Shown here one piece after another: positions 17,901 through 25,347 of a DNA stretch of 32,115 nt. The DNA is from a virus. The stretch is taken from positions 1 through 32,115 of the IMG/VR virus record IMGVR_UViG_3300034073_001631; one strand, written 5' to 3'. The number at the start of each line of letters is the position of its first letter. Within the stretch, counting starts at the first letter, position 1. The position numbers and the translations under genes are program-made. The notes under the pieces were generated by a model. That model was not told where the DNA came from. It worked only from the letters and a program-made list of their open reading frames with translations, and did not search any database.

Positions 17901-18760
17901 TTAACTGCCATCACTAACCATTCACCAGTTGCAGATTTATATTTATTTTCGATATTAGAATCTAAATTAATTTTAACATAGTCACCAACTGCCAGGTTGT
18001 GTGCCGTGTGTGTCTTAAAGGCCAGTCTGCCATCAGACCATTTTAATATGCCTTTTATGTAAGTGCCTCTTGTTGAACGAGTTGCAATCTGTGAATTAGT
18101 GCCATTTATAGAATTGATATAATTCCATGAATTAGTGATGTTGTCTCTCGACCAGATATGGTCATATTCAGACCAGTCTAAGTCTTTTAATTTAGTGTTG
18201 TCTATATCTGAAAAAAGACTAGTCAATTGACCACTAAGTGCAATTTCATATTCGATGTTGCCAAATCTATCTTTTGTGATAGACTTTAATTGCAGATTGC
18301 CTTTTAGGATTTCAATATCACCACTTAGTAACACAATTTCGGTTCTGATATGTGGGTTGAAATTTTGCCACACTGATGTGTTGCCAATTGTGATCCACAT
18401 ATCTGTGCCGAGGTCATAATATTGTGAAAAGATTTTATTGTTAGTCTTAGTGCCAGGCAGTCTAATTGATTTAGACCAGGTGGTCTTTATTTTGTCTGGC
18501 TCTTTTATATCTGATATAGTGAAATTTAGAGGGATTTGAATGCCGTCATAAAGGTCTAATTCTCGACCAAATCTAGTCACCACATTTTTTTTGCCATTAG
18601 TGATGACATTGTTAAGATTATTTTTATATTGATAGAAAAAAGACCCAGTGGCACCTATGGTCTGTGCCCCGACGGTGCCGGTTGCAATTGTTGTTAGTGG
18701 TTTCTTTATTGCCGAATCTGGCCTTTCATATATGATTAGTCTAGTCTGATTTTGTGGCAT
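14960..18760 (-). CDS. Large tail tip / baseplate hub protein (1266 aa)
   Basis: The second very large protein. Near residues 75-115 it has IPLNFTISDIKEPDKIKTTW, SKSIRLPGTKTNNKIFSQYYD, a recognisable motif of large tail proteins in Bacteroidota phages and prophages (ISDI, then SK-I-LPGTK-NN). The centre is Trp/Tyr/Asn-rich with many beta strands. The last 200 residues or so are Asn/Gly/Ile/Thr repeats (FISASAKNIQINGNENSVG, MNINITSGDGNFVTGGVKNV), suggesting a C-terminal beta-helix. It directly abuts the 495-aa gene (stop 18761, start 18760). It is likely the tail-tip or hub protein that initiates tail assembly or contacts the receptor. The exact homologue in model phages is uncertain. Confidence 0.65.
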   Translation of the reverse strand: MPQNQTRLIIYERPDSAIKKPLTTIATGTVGAQTIGATGSFFYQYKNNLNNVITNGKKNVVTRFGRELDLYDGIQIPLNFTISDIKEPDKIKTTWSKSIRLPGTKTNNKIFSQYYDLGTDMWITIGNTSVWQNFNPHIRTEIVLLSGDIEILKGNLQLKSITKDRFGNIEYEIALSGQLTSLFSDIDNTKLKDLDWSEYDHIWSRDNITNSWNYINSINGTNSQIATRSTRGTYIKGILKWSDGRLAFKTHTAHNLAVGDYVKINLDSNIENKYKSATGEWLVMAVNSTEFSVNQPYPMALSPFGESPNINIGSCEKINLLGYGYVYPMIQWGDEIDHNSWPVTSFAPGYYIKGIIDKIFESTNSSYDSNFFNSEYFRRLIYIQKKSTYELNPVDVKERKFAVGLTASYHTLLSQVTPNRFYWPNLTNPTTGATASTKPTEFANRVPFRKETGGFSTQSFYDNGATVSNQIGNWDENSYKWVVRNNGEYALNATLNLSCQCQMNGYVNSPTSSGTASFQPTNPNFIYFPGNNRGFTNFGGGITQQPDPSSQWSGPNCGVRVVAKIWLRRNGIDTQIGETTSDQFYMNRISYWAPDNTNWLNFGVYQPANWRDFQIQIQCNNFYFAKDDEVWVDLQMYNQARQTPGPTGGVISTMAFTEVQFDTIIRAIRGDWRVSLNSQSFIFNDPTPKATEGSLILGRSFFNPELTCRDFLLSICKMFNLYVESDRDYEKRYRIEPRDQYYRGGTQSSDFIDWSDKLDETSVQILPMSEFVSKTYIFKYKDETDYWNSKFKTERGRLFGEYQKTISNDFKTDVSQIEINQFASTVMINYPQFSDVVMPSIIQRDGGTNKPLTNPSGRILIWGGLKPYTAFRGGAEINLENPQTNYLTGFEIISSEIKGLQSATFGTPYHQYPYCGLVDSPQDPYHDINWFNMDPDDFVYYDFARWSNANLFNRFYSNMVRELADPGSRVLVANFALKPSDIKDIDFSKIYNIAGHWMRLQRIIDFDAVNPSLTKCEFLKLNAPFRWQRQSVVVNQFGEIGSEFTDYQIVNQKPLTEIVPDKQYSPIKKRPDVGFQNINPATDISSNQNQTTNGQSNFISASAKNIQINGNENSVGSGAMNINITSGDGNFVTGGVKNVNLIGTSKRYVSESDVTYINGIRYKLGSPISKSQVIDAGQDIALQKTSDNTIITVLDACEDVVILGGSSGFENTIDAGVDRILPDVGELGLGTLTNPNPRTNAFGGFIVQNPTFSTIELIRKTNYLKS

Positions 18761-20248
18761 TTATTTTAATAAGATTTTTGTGTTTGCAAAATTAAAGTCT
18801 AATTGATATTGAATTGGTCTGCCGAGGCGTTGTTGAATTTCAATTGATTTGACATCAACTATAATTGGCAAAGCCCGCCACGATGTTGATTTATGAATCC
18901 AACCACAGGTTGTTGCAAGTGCCGACCAGGTGGCAGATGTTGTTAAAATATCACCAGATTTATTTGTGATTTGAAATCTGCCATTATAGTTAGAGTTGTC
19001 ACCATACACATAAATAAAATCACCAACTGACAATTTATTTATTGGTGTGTCTTTTGCCAGACCAACTGCATTGTCAAAGTCATACATGACTAATTTATTA
19101 ACACCAGAATCATTTATAGACCTAAAAGGAATTAATTCTGGTCGGAGCAGAAACCATGCATTTTTAGACAGATATAATTCAGTTAGATATTTTGAAAAAT
19201 CCTCTTTAACAAAAGTTGTGATAGTTGCTCTTTCAGTTGCAGAAATTGCAAATATATCAGTGCCACGGCCACCAATATTATATTGTGGTGTGCCACCATA
19301 TGTTAAATCAAATGGCTTATTGAATGTGGTCTTTTCTATATCAATTGATTTTCTAAGTCTATGAAAAAAAGTGAAACTTTCGTGGCCTGCTGGCTGACCG
19401 ACAAATCCAAATCTATGTCTGAAAGTTGTTGGCTCTTTTATGTTAAAGGTCACAACCTCTGTTACGGTGTTGCCGGTTGGTACGTGTCTAAGACTAGTTG
19501 TATAATATTTGACTGATGGATTTATTATAGTTGAATTTGCGACTGAATTTATATCTAAGGGGCCACAGGCAATTCTAAATCGATATATCCCAGTGTGTGT
19601 CTTTGATGCACCATATGAATATGTTGCTGTCTGTATATTAGACTGGTCAAAAGTCTTTATATCAACACGCCAGTCTGCTGCATTGATAGTTAATTTAGTT
19701 AAAAAGTCTAAATAAAATCCGTCATTATATGTGATGTCAATTTGACGAGGTGAATTAGTTAAAAAAGTTGCCGTTGAATTAGTGCCAACAACAAAATCAT
19801 TTGAATTAAAAGTCGGATAGTCTGCAAATTCAACTGCTGATTCAAAGACATAGGCCGAGTTAGATGTGGCCAAATTTAGATATTGTAAAATTTGACCATC
19901 ACAATTAGTCGAAAGGTCATACTCTTCACCGAATTTTAATTGAAATGCAAATGCCGCAGTTGGCAGTGAAACGGTCTGTGCTGGGTCTAACAGGTGTGTA
20001 TAATTTGTGCCTCTATAAAGAGTTTCAACATAGTCTTGCAGAATTCTAGATATTTCAAACAAACCATATCCTGATGTTGGATCAGGAAACATTTTAATTG
20101 TGGTGACTTTATTTGAATTGATCCATATATCACATACATATCTGAAATTGCATTTGCCAGAGTTGTTAGAATCAACTGACACTGATATTGGATTTGCACT
20201 CGGATAGAAATATCCTGATGTTAAATTTTTAAGAATGGTGATTGCCAT
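18761..20248 (-). CDS. Tail protein, distal-tail or tip component (495 aa)
   Basis: A beta-rich protein with no catalytic motif. It opens MAITILKNLTSGYFYPSANPISVSVDSNN, followed by FEISRILQDYVETL and later RHRFGFVGQPAGHESFTFFH. Such proteins occur directly before the large SKxIxLPGT-type tail protein in phages of this host group, and here the pair is immediately adjacent with the stop and start codons touching. A distal-tail or baseplate role is the best inference from context. The gene opens after a 46-bp spacer holding a TTTAGACATATAATA element, a variant of the recurrent late motif. Confidence 0.55.
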   Translation of the reverse strand: MAITILKNLTSGYFYPSANPISVSVDSNNSGKCNFRYVCDIWINSNKVTTIKMFPDPTSGYGLFEISRILQDYVETLYRGTNYTHLLDPAQTVSLPTAAFAFQLKFGEEYDLSTNCDGQILQYLNLATSNSAYVFESAVEFADYPTFNSNDFVVGTNSTATFLTNSPRQIDITYNDGFYLDFLTKLTINAADWRVDIKTFDQSNIQTATYSYGASKTHTGIYRFRIACGPLDINSVANSTIINPSVKYYTTSLRHVPTGNTVTEVVTFNIKEPTTFRHRFGFVGQPAGHESFTFFHRLRKSIDIEKTTFNKPFDLTYGGTPQYNIGGRGTDIFAISATERATITTFVKEDFSKYLTELYLSKNAWFLLRPELIPFRSINDSGVNKLVMYDFDNAVGLAKDTPINKLSVGDFIYVYGDNSNYNGRFQITNKSGDILTTSATWSALATTCGWIHKSTSWRALPIIVDVKSIEIQQRLGRPIQYQLDFNFANTKILLK

Positions 20249-20270
20249 TTTTAGACCTCTTTTATATTAT

Positions 20271-20279
20271 ATGTCTAAA
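20271..20279 (-). promoter_or_regulatory. Variant GACATA motif before 495-aa tail gene
   Basis: TTTAGACAT on the minus strand, 22 nt before the ATG at 20248 and followed by ATAATATAAAA. It shares the GACATAWW core with the exact copies but has a longer spacer. Confidence 0.3.
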
Positions 20280-20294
20280 TATGAATTGTGTTGT

Positions 20295-20771
20295 TTATTT
20301 GCTTTTATTATATGATTCGATTTGCTTTGTCAAATAGTCATTATATGTCTTTGCAAATTCATCACCTAATTTTTCTAAGTTGGCCTCTATGGTGGATCTG
20401 AAAAATTTCTTTGGTTTTAGACCTGTAACAAATTGAATTTTATAGGCCACTGCATACGGGCTTTTTTCACCTAATTTCGACCAGGCTTTTATTGCCTCTG
20501 CTGTGCCAAAATATTTGCCCTTAAATTGAAAATCAGTTTCATATAATTTTTGACCGACTGGATTCACACCTCGATCCTGAAAATTGCCATAGTCTATAAT
20601 TGTGAAAGGGTTGTCACCATCAGCAGTTTCAGAAGGGTCAAATGCCACAGATGCTTTCATCTGACCTCTATCATTGATATTTAATTCATCAATTTTCTTT
20701 TTGATTGCCTCGACAACAGACTGGCCCCATTTCTTTTTTGCCTCGACTAAAAGAGTTTCTAATTCAGTCAT
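20295..20771 (-). CDS. Neck / tail-completion protein, HK97 gp10-like (158 aa)
   Basis: The helical N-terminus (LETLLVEAKKKWGQSVVEAI) and the core DNPFTIIDYGNFQDRGVNPVG, then PYAVAYKIQFVTGLKPKKFF resemble HK97 gp10-type head-tail joining proteins. In these, an xDYxxFxxxG segment is followed by a helix ending in a FFRSTIE-like block (visible here as KPKKFFRSTIEANLEKL). The length is usual for that family. Its ATG overlaps the stop of the upstream fibre gene by one base (TAATG), implying coupled translation. It would sit at the neck, between connector and tail tube. In most siphophages this gene is beside the portal and capsid; here it is among tail genes. Confidence 0.6.
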   Translation of the reverse strand: MTELETLLVEAKKKWGQSVVEAIKKKIDELNINDRGQMKASVAFDPSETADGDNPFTIIDYGNFQDRGVNPVGQKLYETDFQFKGKYFGTAEAIKAWSKLGEKSPYAVAYKIQFVTGLKPKKFFRSTIEANLEKLGDEFAKTYNDYLTKQIESYNKSK

Positions 20772-21997
20772 TAAATTGTTTCTAATTTATATGCAGACAT
20801 TTTGCCGCTCGGGATAGACTGACTGCCTTTTATTGTTAAATCAGATGCTGAATATAAAAAGATTTCAATTTTGTCTAAGGCATTTAGTTGTGCCTGCCAA
20901 CTGCCGTGAATTTCAAAATATGGCAAAGTGTCTGCACTACCGTGGTCTTGAACCGACCTGGCTGCAAACGCTATGCCAGTGCCAGACCAGGTGACACCAT
21001 TTTTCTTTAAGAAAAAGACTGCCTGATTATCTGAAACACTTTGATGACCTAATGAAACCATATAATGAAACTGATAGTAACCCGCTGTGCCAACTGAAAT
21101 CCATGACTGGGTTGCAGAGGCTGCTGAATTGAAACCCCATTGTGTTTCTATATTGTCTGTGAAATGCACAAAAGTTTCAGCACCGGCTGCTTTTGTCTGT
21201 GTCTTTTGTGACCAACCAGAAAAATATGCTGGTGAGAAAGATGTGCCACTTGTGCCTGATGTGCCGTCATTGCCGGTTGCACCAACAACACCACCTAATT
21301 CAAATGCTGATGCGTTGATATATTCATAAATCAAAGTTGTTGTGCCAGAAATTGTCTTTGCTAAAAGTGCAAACCAATATTGTGTGCCAACTGATAGTCC
21401 ATTTACTATAAAAGAAATTGACATTTCACCACCAAAAGAAATCATTCTTTCAGCAGTTGCGGTGCCAGTTGCTGCTGACCCATCAGCAGGTGCCGCACCT
21501 GTGCCATATCTTAATTCATAAATTAAATCAGTAGATGCTGATGATTGCAATTCATAATTGACATAGACAACACCAGTTGAAAGAGGTGTGAAATAAAATC
21601 CACCAGTCGCACCTATCATTTTGCCTGATGTACCAACAGAGGATATTGTTAAAGTCTGATATGAATTAGTTGAATTTTGCCAACTGATTTGACCAATTGG
21701 TGATGGTGATGTGCCTGATGTACCAGTCTGACCAGATGTGCCTGATGTGCCACTGGATCCAACACCTGATGTGCCTGATGTGCCATTTGTGCCTGATGTG
21801 CCACCACTAACAACACCCCAACTTAGACCACCTGCGCCATCTGTGACTAAACCCTGACCTGACGAGCCATAATTAGTTGGCAAATCAAAGTCTAATTGTG
21901 ATGAACCAGTGTAACCTAATGAAAGGTGTGTTGATGTTGAATTTGATATTTTTAACCGACCAGTGCCGTCAAATGAATTGTGTGAAATGCCAGACAT
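20771..21997 (-). CDS. Collagen-like tail fibre with C1q-like C-terminus (408 aa)
   Basis: The N-terminal domain (residues 1-60) contains DFDLPTNYGSSGQGLVTDGAG, GGLSW, a standard attachment module of tail fibres. A collagen-like run of about 35 residues follows (GTSGTNGTSGTSG type, about 65-97). The middle is a beta-sandwich domain, a second short GTSG run lies near residue 245, and the C-terminal 150 residues look like a C1q/TNF-type jelly roll (AGYYQFHYMVSLGH, FFLKKNGVTWSG). The protein should form trimers and bind the host surface. The repeats are visible in the DNA as imperfect tandem GCCTGATGT units around 21700-21810, prone to length change. Confidence 0.7.
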   Translation of the reverse strand: MSGISHNSFDGTGRLKISNSTSTHLSLGYTGSSQLDFDLPTNYGSSGQGLVTDGAGGLSWGVVSGGTSGTNGTSGTSGVGSSGTSGTSGQTGTSGTSPSPIGQISWQNSTNSYQTLTISSVGTSGKMIGATGGFYFTPLSTGVVYVNYELQSSASTDLIYELRYGTGAAPADGSAATGTATAERMISFGGEMSISFIVNGLSVGTQYWFALLAKTISGTTTLIYEYINASAFELGGVVGATGNDGTSGTSGTSFSPAYFSGWSQKTQTKAAGAETFVHFTDNIETQWGFNSAASATQSWISVGTAGYYQFHYMVSLGHQSVSDNQAVFFLKKNGVTWSGTGIAFAARSVQDHGSADTLPYFEIHGSWQAQLNALDKIEIFLYSASDLTIKGSQSIPSGKMSAYKLETI

Positions 21998-21999
21998 AT

Positions 22000-22488
22000 T
22001 TATATTTGGTTAGATTTTATTTGAAATGTATAGTCAGGGTCATCACAATCTGATGTCTGAAAATTAAAGACTATATTGACATCTAAGGTGACACCAGAAA
22101 CCTGGTCTAACCACCTATCAGAAAAAGGTGCAATTGTTGGCAAACCTGAAATATCAAATATATCAGATTTAGATTTTAGAAATCTAACTAGTCTGAATGC
22201 AATTTCCTCGCAATCAGATATAATTGAATTTTGATTTGATTTGCCAGTTGAATCATTAAAGACTAAATCATAAATTAAAATTTGATAGTTTCTGGTGATG
22301 GCATAGTCTGATAGAAAGTTAGTGCTCTGTGGATTCACCCACATCCCAGGATATATCTGATTTGCTTTTATTTCACCATTTTCACGCCATAATTCACCAA
22401 AGCCGAATTGATTTAGATTTGGATCTGCCGCTGCAAATTGTTGCATAATTTGCTCGAATCCAATTTGTGATAGAAATCCAATTGCCAT
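22000..22488 (-). CDS. Tail-completion / minor neck protein (162 aa)
   Basis: No firm family match. It begins AIGFLSQIGFEQIMQQFAAA. A mid-segment ITRNYQILIYDLVFND followed by IISDCEEIAFRLVRFLKS is an arrangement seen in tail-terminator or head-tail adaptor proteins (a strand pair followed by a helix). The C-terminus, VTLDVNIVFNFQTSDCDDPDY, is a beta hairpin. The position after the chaperone-like gene and before fibre and neck genes supports a tail-completion role. AAAAGACAT lies 8 nt before the ATG. Confidence 0.5.
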   Translation of the reverse strand: MAIGFLSQIGFEQIMQQFAAADPNLNQFGFGELWRENGEIKANQIYPGMWVNPQSTNFLSDYAITRNYQILIYDLVFNDSTGKSNQNSIISDCEEIAFRLVRFLKSKSDIFDISGLPTIAPFSDRWLDQVSGVTLDVNIVFNFQTSDCDDPDYTFQIKSNQI

Positions 22489-22496
22489 ATCTTTTT

Positions 22497-22505
22497 ATGT
22501 CTTTT
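22497..22505 (-). promoter_or_regulatory. Recurrent upstream motif AAAAGACAT (copy before 162-aa gene)
   Basis: Exact AAAAGACAT on the minus strand, 8 nt before the ATG at 22488 and 19 bp past the stop codon of the frame-shifted extension of the preceding gene. Confidence 0.45.
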
Positions 22506-22523
22506 ATTTTTTTTTATGTTTTT

Positions 22524-22796
22524 TTAACCACCTCTAACCACTCGGCGTGATGCCAGATATGATATATGATTTAAAAGTGAAATGACACCTAATTCATAAA
22601 GACTTTGAATTTTAATTGGGTCATCATCAACTAACTTTGACAACATATCATAAAGGCCAAATCTCTTTTGAAAGTTAATTAATTGCACCTCGTCAAAGTG
22701 ATGTGGGTCTAGACTATCCCCGCCCTCGTCAATTCCTGCATCATCACCTCTTTCAAATAGTCCGTCATATCTATCGACAATTGACCTGATAGAATG
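22524..22796 (-). CDS. Frame-shifted (-1) C-terminal extension of chaperone-like gene (90 codons)
   Basis: This 90-codon frame has no start codon of its own and continues from the T10 slippery site of the gene at 23296. If the ribosome slips back one base on the TTC codon at 22798-22796, it reads HSIRSIVDRYDGLFERG and on to TAA at 22526-22524, giving a 257-aa fusion instead of 195 aa. The extension has protein character: an acidic linker (FERGDDAGIDEGGDS), then helical NFQKRFGLYDMLSKLVDDDP and SLYELGVISLLNHISYLASR. Tail-assembly chaperones of many siphophages (lambda gpG/gpGT) are made by exactly this device. It also fills the otherwise empty gap before the next gene. Transcript slippage at T10 would give the same product. 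Confidence 0.65.
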   Translation of the reverse strand, partial: HSIRSIVDRYDGLFERGDDAGIDEGGDSLDPHHFDEVQLINFQKRFGLYDMLSKLVDDDPIKIQSLYELGVISLLNHISYLASRRVVRGG

Positions 22797-23296
22797 AAAA
22801 AAAAAAGTGTGGCACCAAAGACTTTTTCAATTGAAACTCTGTTTCTAAAAAATTCTGCACGCTTTTCAAATCCTTCACCTTTATGATTTTCGATTTTATA
22901 TTCAGTTTCAGATTTCTTTTCTATCACTGGTCTATAAATTAGTGCCAGAGTTCGATGCAGATTTTCAATTGGATCCTGTCTGAATTGCTCGGCATCAATA
23001 AAGACACCAGTTGATATAAAGTTAATATCTGGTTCGATGCCTAATTCAACACCATCATAGTCTATAAAAGTGCAAAAGTCATTTTGTGGATCTGATGTTA
23101 AAAATTGGAAATTAGTCTTTATAGTCTGCCAGTCTTTTAGTGTTAGGTTTCTAATATCATCCTGGTCGCAATCTAAGGCAATTGAAACCATTTGTATAAA
23201 TTTTGCAATTTCTGATTCAGTCTGAATTGAAATTAATTCTTGATATTGACCAACGGTGATGTCTGACCAGGTCATAATTTTATTTGTGTCTATCAT
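22709..23296 (-). CDS. Tail assembly chaperone-like protein, unshifted form (195 aa)
   Basis: Features: an N-terminal MTWSDITVGQYQELISIQTE helix; a middle DFCTFIDYDGVELGIEPDIN segment and VFIDAEQFRQDPIENLHRT; then LALIYRPVIEKK and a C-terminal VFGATLFFFILSGQLSID. Similar proteins in Bacteroidota phages are annotated as tail-assembly chaperones. A run of ten T (22806-22797) in the LFFF codons, with the heptamer T TTT TTC in frame, allows a -1 shift into a 90-codon extension. The unshifted form ends at 22709. Such proteins coat the tape measure during tail assembly. The gene lies directly after TerL and about 9 kb from the tape measure, which is odd for this function. Confidence 0.6.
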   Translation of the reverse strand: MIDTNKIMTWSDITVGQYQELISIQTESEIAKFIQMVSIALDCDQDDIRNLTLKDWQTIKTNFQFLTSDPQNDFCTFIDYDGVELGIEPDINFISTGVFIDAEQFRQDPIENLHRTLALIYRPVIEKKSETEYKIENHKGEGFEKRAEFFRNRVSIEKVFGATLFFFILSGQLSIDMTDYLKEVMMQELTRAGIV

Positions 23297-23316
23297 ATTA
23301 ATTATATATTTATTTT

Positions 23317-24498
23317 TTATAGGTCTAATATATCTATATCAAATGTATAATCATTTGATCTGGCGGTCTTTTGTATGTGTGACCACACTGCATATCTAAT
23401 GGCACAAAGTGCGTCATCAAAGAGTTTCACAGGTTGGTCTAATTTCATTTCACCACGCATCTGCCATTTATATTTTCTTAATTCAGTGATGATGTTAGTT
23501 GATTCATAGTGAATTGAAAAGTGAAAAGACTTTATTAAATCTATGCCTTCTTTAACCTCTTTCATTGCTGCCTTTGCATCAAATCCGGCTCGTCTAATTT
23601 CCTCTATGGTCTTAGGCTCTGCTGCATCACACCATATCACATCATCATCTGATATAATATTTAAATTTTTCATTTGACTAATTAAATCTGATGTTGTCAT
23701 AAAAGATTTGTATATGACCTCTTGACACCAGATGTGTCTTTTATTTCTGTTAATTATGACTTTAACTAACGCAGTCGGGTGATTAAATCCGAAATCGAGA
23801 CCCCATATAGTTTCATCATCTGAAAAATCGGATTTAGTTTCATAGGTTTGCCAGTGTGAATATACTAATTCATTATTCTTTGCCGGTAGACCTAAGCCAT
23901 ACATTTGCCACAGGTCATCGTCATATAATTTATAGGATTCAATTTGACTAACAACTGCTGATTCTAAAAATGGGTTGTCTTTATATGTTGAATGAATATA
24001 TTGGCAGTCATCACGCGTCTGATAGTCTAATGACCAGTGAAGGGCATTAGTTGGATTTTGACACATAATTATACGGCCAGTGGTACGCATAAAAATCTGC
24101 TCGGCTGCCTCTTTTTCGATTTCATTTATTTCATCAATAAAGACTATATCGTGTTTCAGACCACGCAATTTCACAGACTGGTCTAGGGATATAAATTGAA
24201 TTAAATTGCCACCAATAGAATATATGTGATTTGTCTTATTGTGGTTTCTTTCATCATAGATTTCATAGTCTTTTAACATCTGAATAAATTCTCTGTATGC
24301 ACCTTTTCTAAGACTGGGAAATGTCTTTCTGGCAATTGTTATAATTAGGCCAGTTTCTTTTAGTGCCTTTATTAAAATCCACTGCATTGCTGAATATGTC
24401 TTTGTGGATCTAGACCCGCCAACTGACAGGATGAAACGCCTATCTGTCTTTAACATAATATCTAAGACACGGCTGCCCTTTATTTGCAATTTATTCAT
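23317..24498 (-). CDS. terL: Terminase large subunit (393 aa)
   Basis: The DNA-packaging motor. The ATPase domain has a Walker A-type loop, VGGSRSTKT (residues 26-34), and a Walker B, DIVFIDEINE (residues 117-126, Asp122/Glu123). The nuclease domain begins with IWGLDFGFNH (Asp235), continues with VIWCDAAEP (Asp291) and ends at KLFDDALCAIRYA (Asp361/Asp362), matching the three-acid RNase H-like site of Terminase_3 (PBSX/SPP1-type). At 393 residues it is slightly short for the family but has all key residues. Its ATG overlaps the TerS stop by four bases (ATGA), indicating coupled translation. The preceding HNH gene suggests cos-type cutting. Confidence 0.92.
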   Translation of the reverse strand: MNKLQIKGSRVLDIMLKTDRRFILSVGGSRSTKTYSAMQWILIKALKETGLIITIARKTFPSLRKGAYREFIQMLKDYEIYDERNHNKTNHIYSIGGNLIQFISLDQSVKLRGLKHDIVFIDEINEIEKEAAEQIFMRTTGRIIMCQNPTNALHWSLDYQTRDDCQYIHSTYKDNPFLESAVVSQIESYKLYDDDLWQMYGLGLPAKNNELVYSHWQTYETKSDFSDDETIWGLDFGFNHPTALVKVIINRNKRHIWCQEVIYKSFMTTSDLISQMKNLNIISDDDVIWCDAAEPKTIEEIRRAGFDAKAAMKEVKEGIDLIKSFHFSIHYESTNIITELRKYKWQMRGEMKLDQPVKLFDDALCAIRYAVWSHIQKTARSNDYTFDIDILDL

Positions 24499-24860
24499 AT
24501 GTCATCTAAATTAAAATCATCACGGATGATTCTAACCTCGACCTCTGATATGCTTTGGCCTTTTGATGTGATGTCTAATGAATCTGTGTAACCTCTTTCT
24601 TTGGCTTTGAAACGCAAATAAAAATGAATTGACTTTTCTGATCCATTTTCAATTGCTTTGAATAATTTATTTTCAACAAAGTCTATCACGGTTTCATTTA
24701 TATCATCGACTTTTGATTTGAAATCTGGATCCTCTTTAACCCATTTGTGAAAAGTTTCACGAGCAATATTTGCTTCTTTGCAGGCGTGTGTGATGATGCC
24801 TCGGTGTCTTTCTAGGCACTCTAAGACTTTATTTTTTTTTATTATGGTGCTGTCACGCAT
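24495..24860 (-). CDS. terS: Terminase small subunit (121 aa)
   Basis: Recognises the packaging site and loads TerL. Residues 10-45 form a helix-turn-helix (VLECLERHRGIITHACKEAN, IARETFHKWVKEDPDF), typical of small terminases of the DUF1804/Terminase_2-like kind. A helical oligomerisation region follows (VDDINETVIDFVENKLFKAI, then EKSIHFYLRFKAKERG). The acidic C-terminus (IIRDDFNLDDI) would contact TerL. The gene overlaps TerL by four bases and follows the HNH gene. The gene-free region at 25343-25837 lies one gene upstream and is the expected place for a cos or pac site. A variant of the GACATA motif lies at 24886-24881. Confidence 0.85.
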   Translation of the reverse strand: MRDSTIIKKNKVLECLERHRGIITHACKEANIARETFHKWVKEDPDFKSKVDDINETVIDFVENKLFKAIENGSEKSIHFYLRFKAKERGYTDSLDITSKGQSISEVEVRIIRDDFNLDDI

Positions 24861-24880
24861 TGATATAGGATTTTCTTTTA

Positions 24881-24886
24881 TATGTC
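24881..24886 (-). promoter_or_regulatory. Variant GACATA motif before terminase small subunit
   Basis: TCTGACATATAAAAG on the minus strand, 20 nt before the TerS ATG at 24860. It shares the GACATA core with copies before seven other late genes but lacks the AAAA start and has a longer spacer. Confidence 0.3.
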
Positions 24887-24907
24887 AGATTTGTTAATAA
24901 GTTGTTT

Positions 24908-25342
24908 CTAATTTCTTTTTGACAACACCTTAGTTATGCGTTTCATAAATCCTTTATATTCACAAATTTTAATCTTTTTTTGTGTTTCATAAAAGTCTAA
25001 TGCTTCTTTTTCACTTTCAAATCCGAAATATTGACTTTTTATTTTAACAAAGAATTTATTTGATTCAATTCTGATCCATTTTCTTTTTTTAGGTTTGGCC
25101 TTTTTTTTCTTTTTAGGTTGTGTTTCTTTTCTTTTGTGGTGATTTTCATGACAAATTTTACACAACACCTCTAAATCAGATAATTTTTCGTTAAATATAT
25201 TTTCATAGGTTTTATGATGCACCTGAATATTAGTTATAGATTGACATCTTTCGCATACTTTGCCTCTTTCGGCAAACAATTGTTGTCTTTTCTTTTGCCA
25301 TTCATCACTTTGCAGATAGTCTTTATATTTTTGATTCATCAT
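24908..25342 (-). CDS. HNH endonuclease of packaging module (144 aa)
   Basis: Carries a complete HNH motif: Cys30-Glu-Arg-Cys33, His42-His43 (IQVHHKTYENIFNEKLSDLE), Cys61-Lys-Ile-Cys64 and His68-His69. The four cysteines bind structural zinc. The N-terminus (KYKDYLQSDEWQKKRQQLFA) is the usual lead-in. A Lys-rich linker (ETQPKKKKKAKPKKRK) follows, then a short basic C-terminal domain. HNH proteins next to TerS and TerL in HK97-type phages act with the terminase in cos cleavage, so that role is likely here. The promoter just upstream places the transcription start almost on the first ATG (25342 or 25339), so the message may be leaderless. Confidence 0.85.
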   Translation of the reverse strand: MMNQKYKDYLQSDEWQKKRQQLFAERGKVCERCQSITNIQVHHKTYENIFNEKLSDLEVLCKICHENHHKRKETQPKKKKKAKPKKRKWIRIESNKFFVKIKSQYFGFESEKEALDFYETQKKIKICEYKGFMKRITKVLSKRN

Positions 25343-25347
25343 TTTGA

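Noticed and set aside
21700-21810. Short tandem repeats suggesting a CRISPR or minisatellite
   Set aside because: They are imperfect codon repeats encoding GTSG collagen-like units in a fibre, with no spacers.
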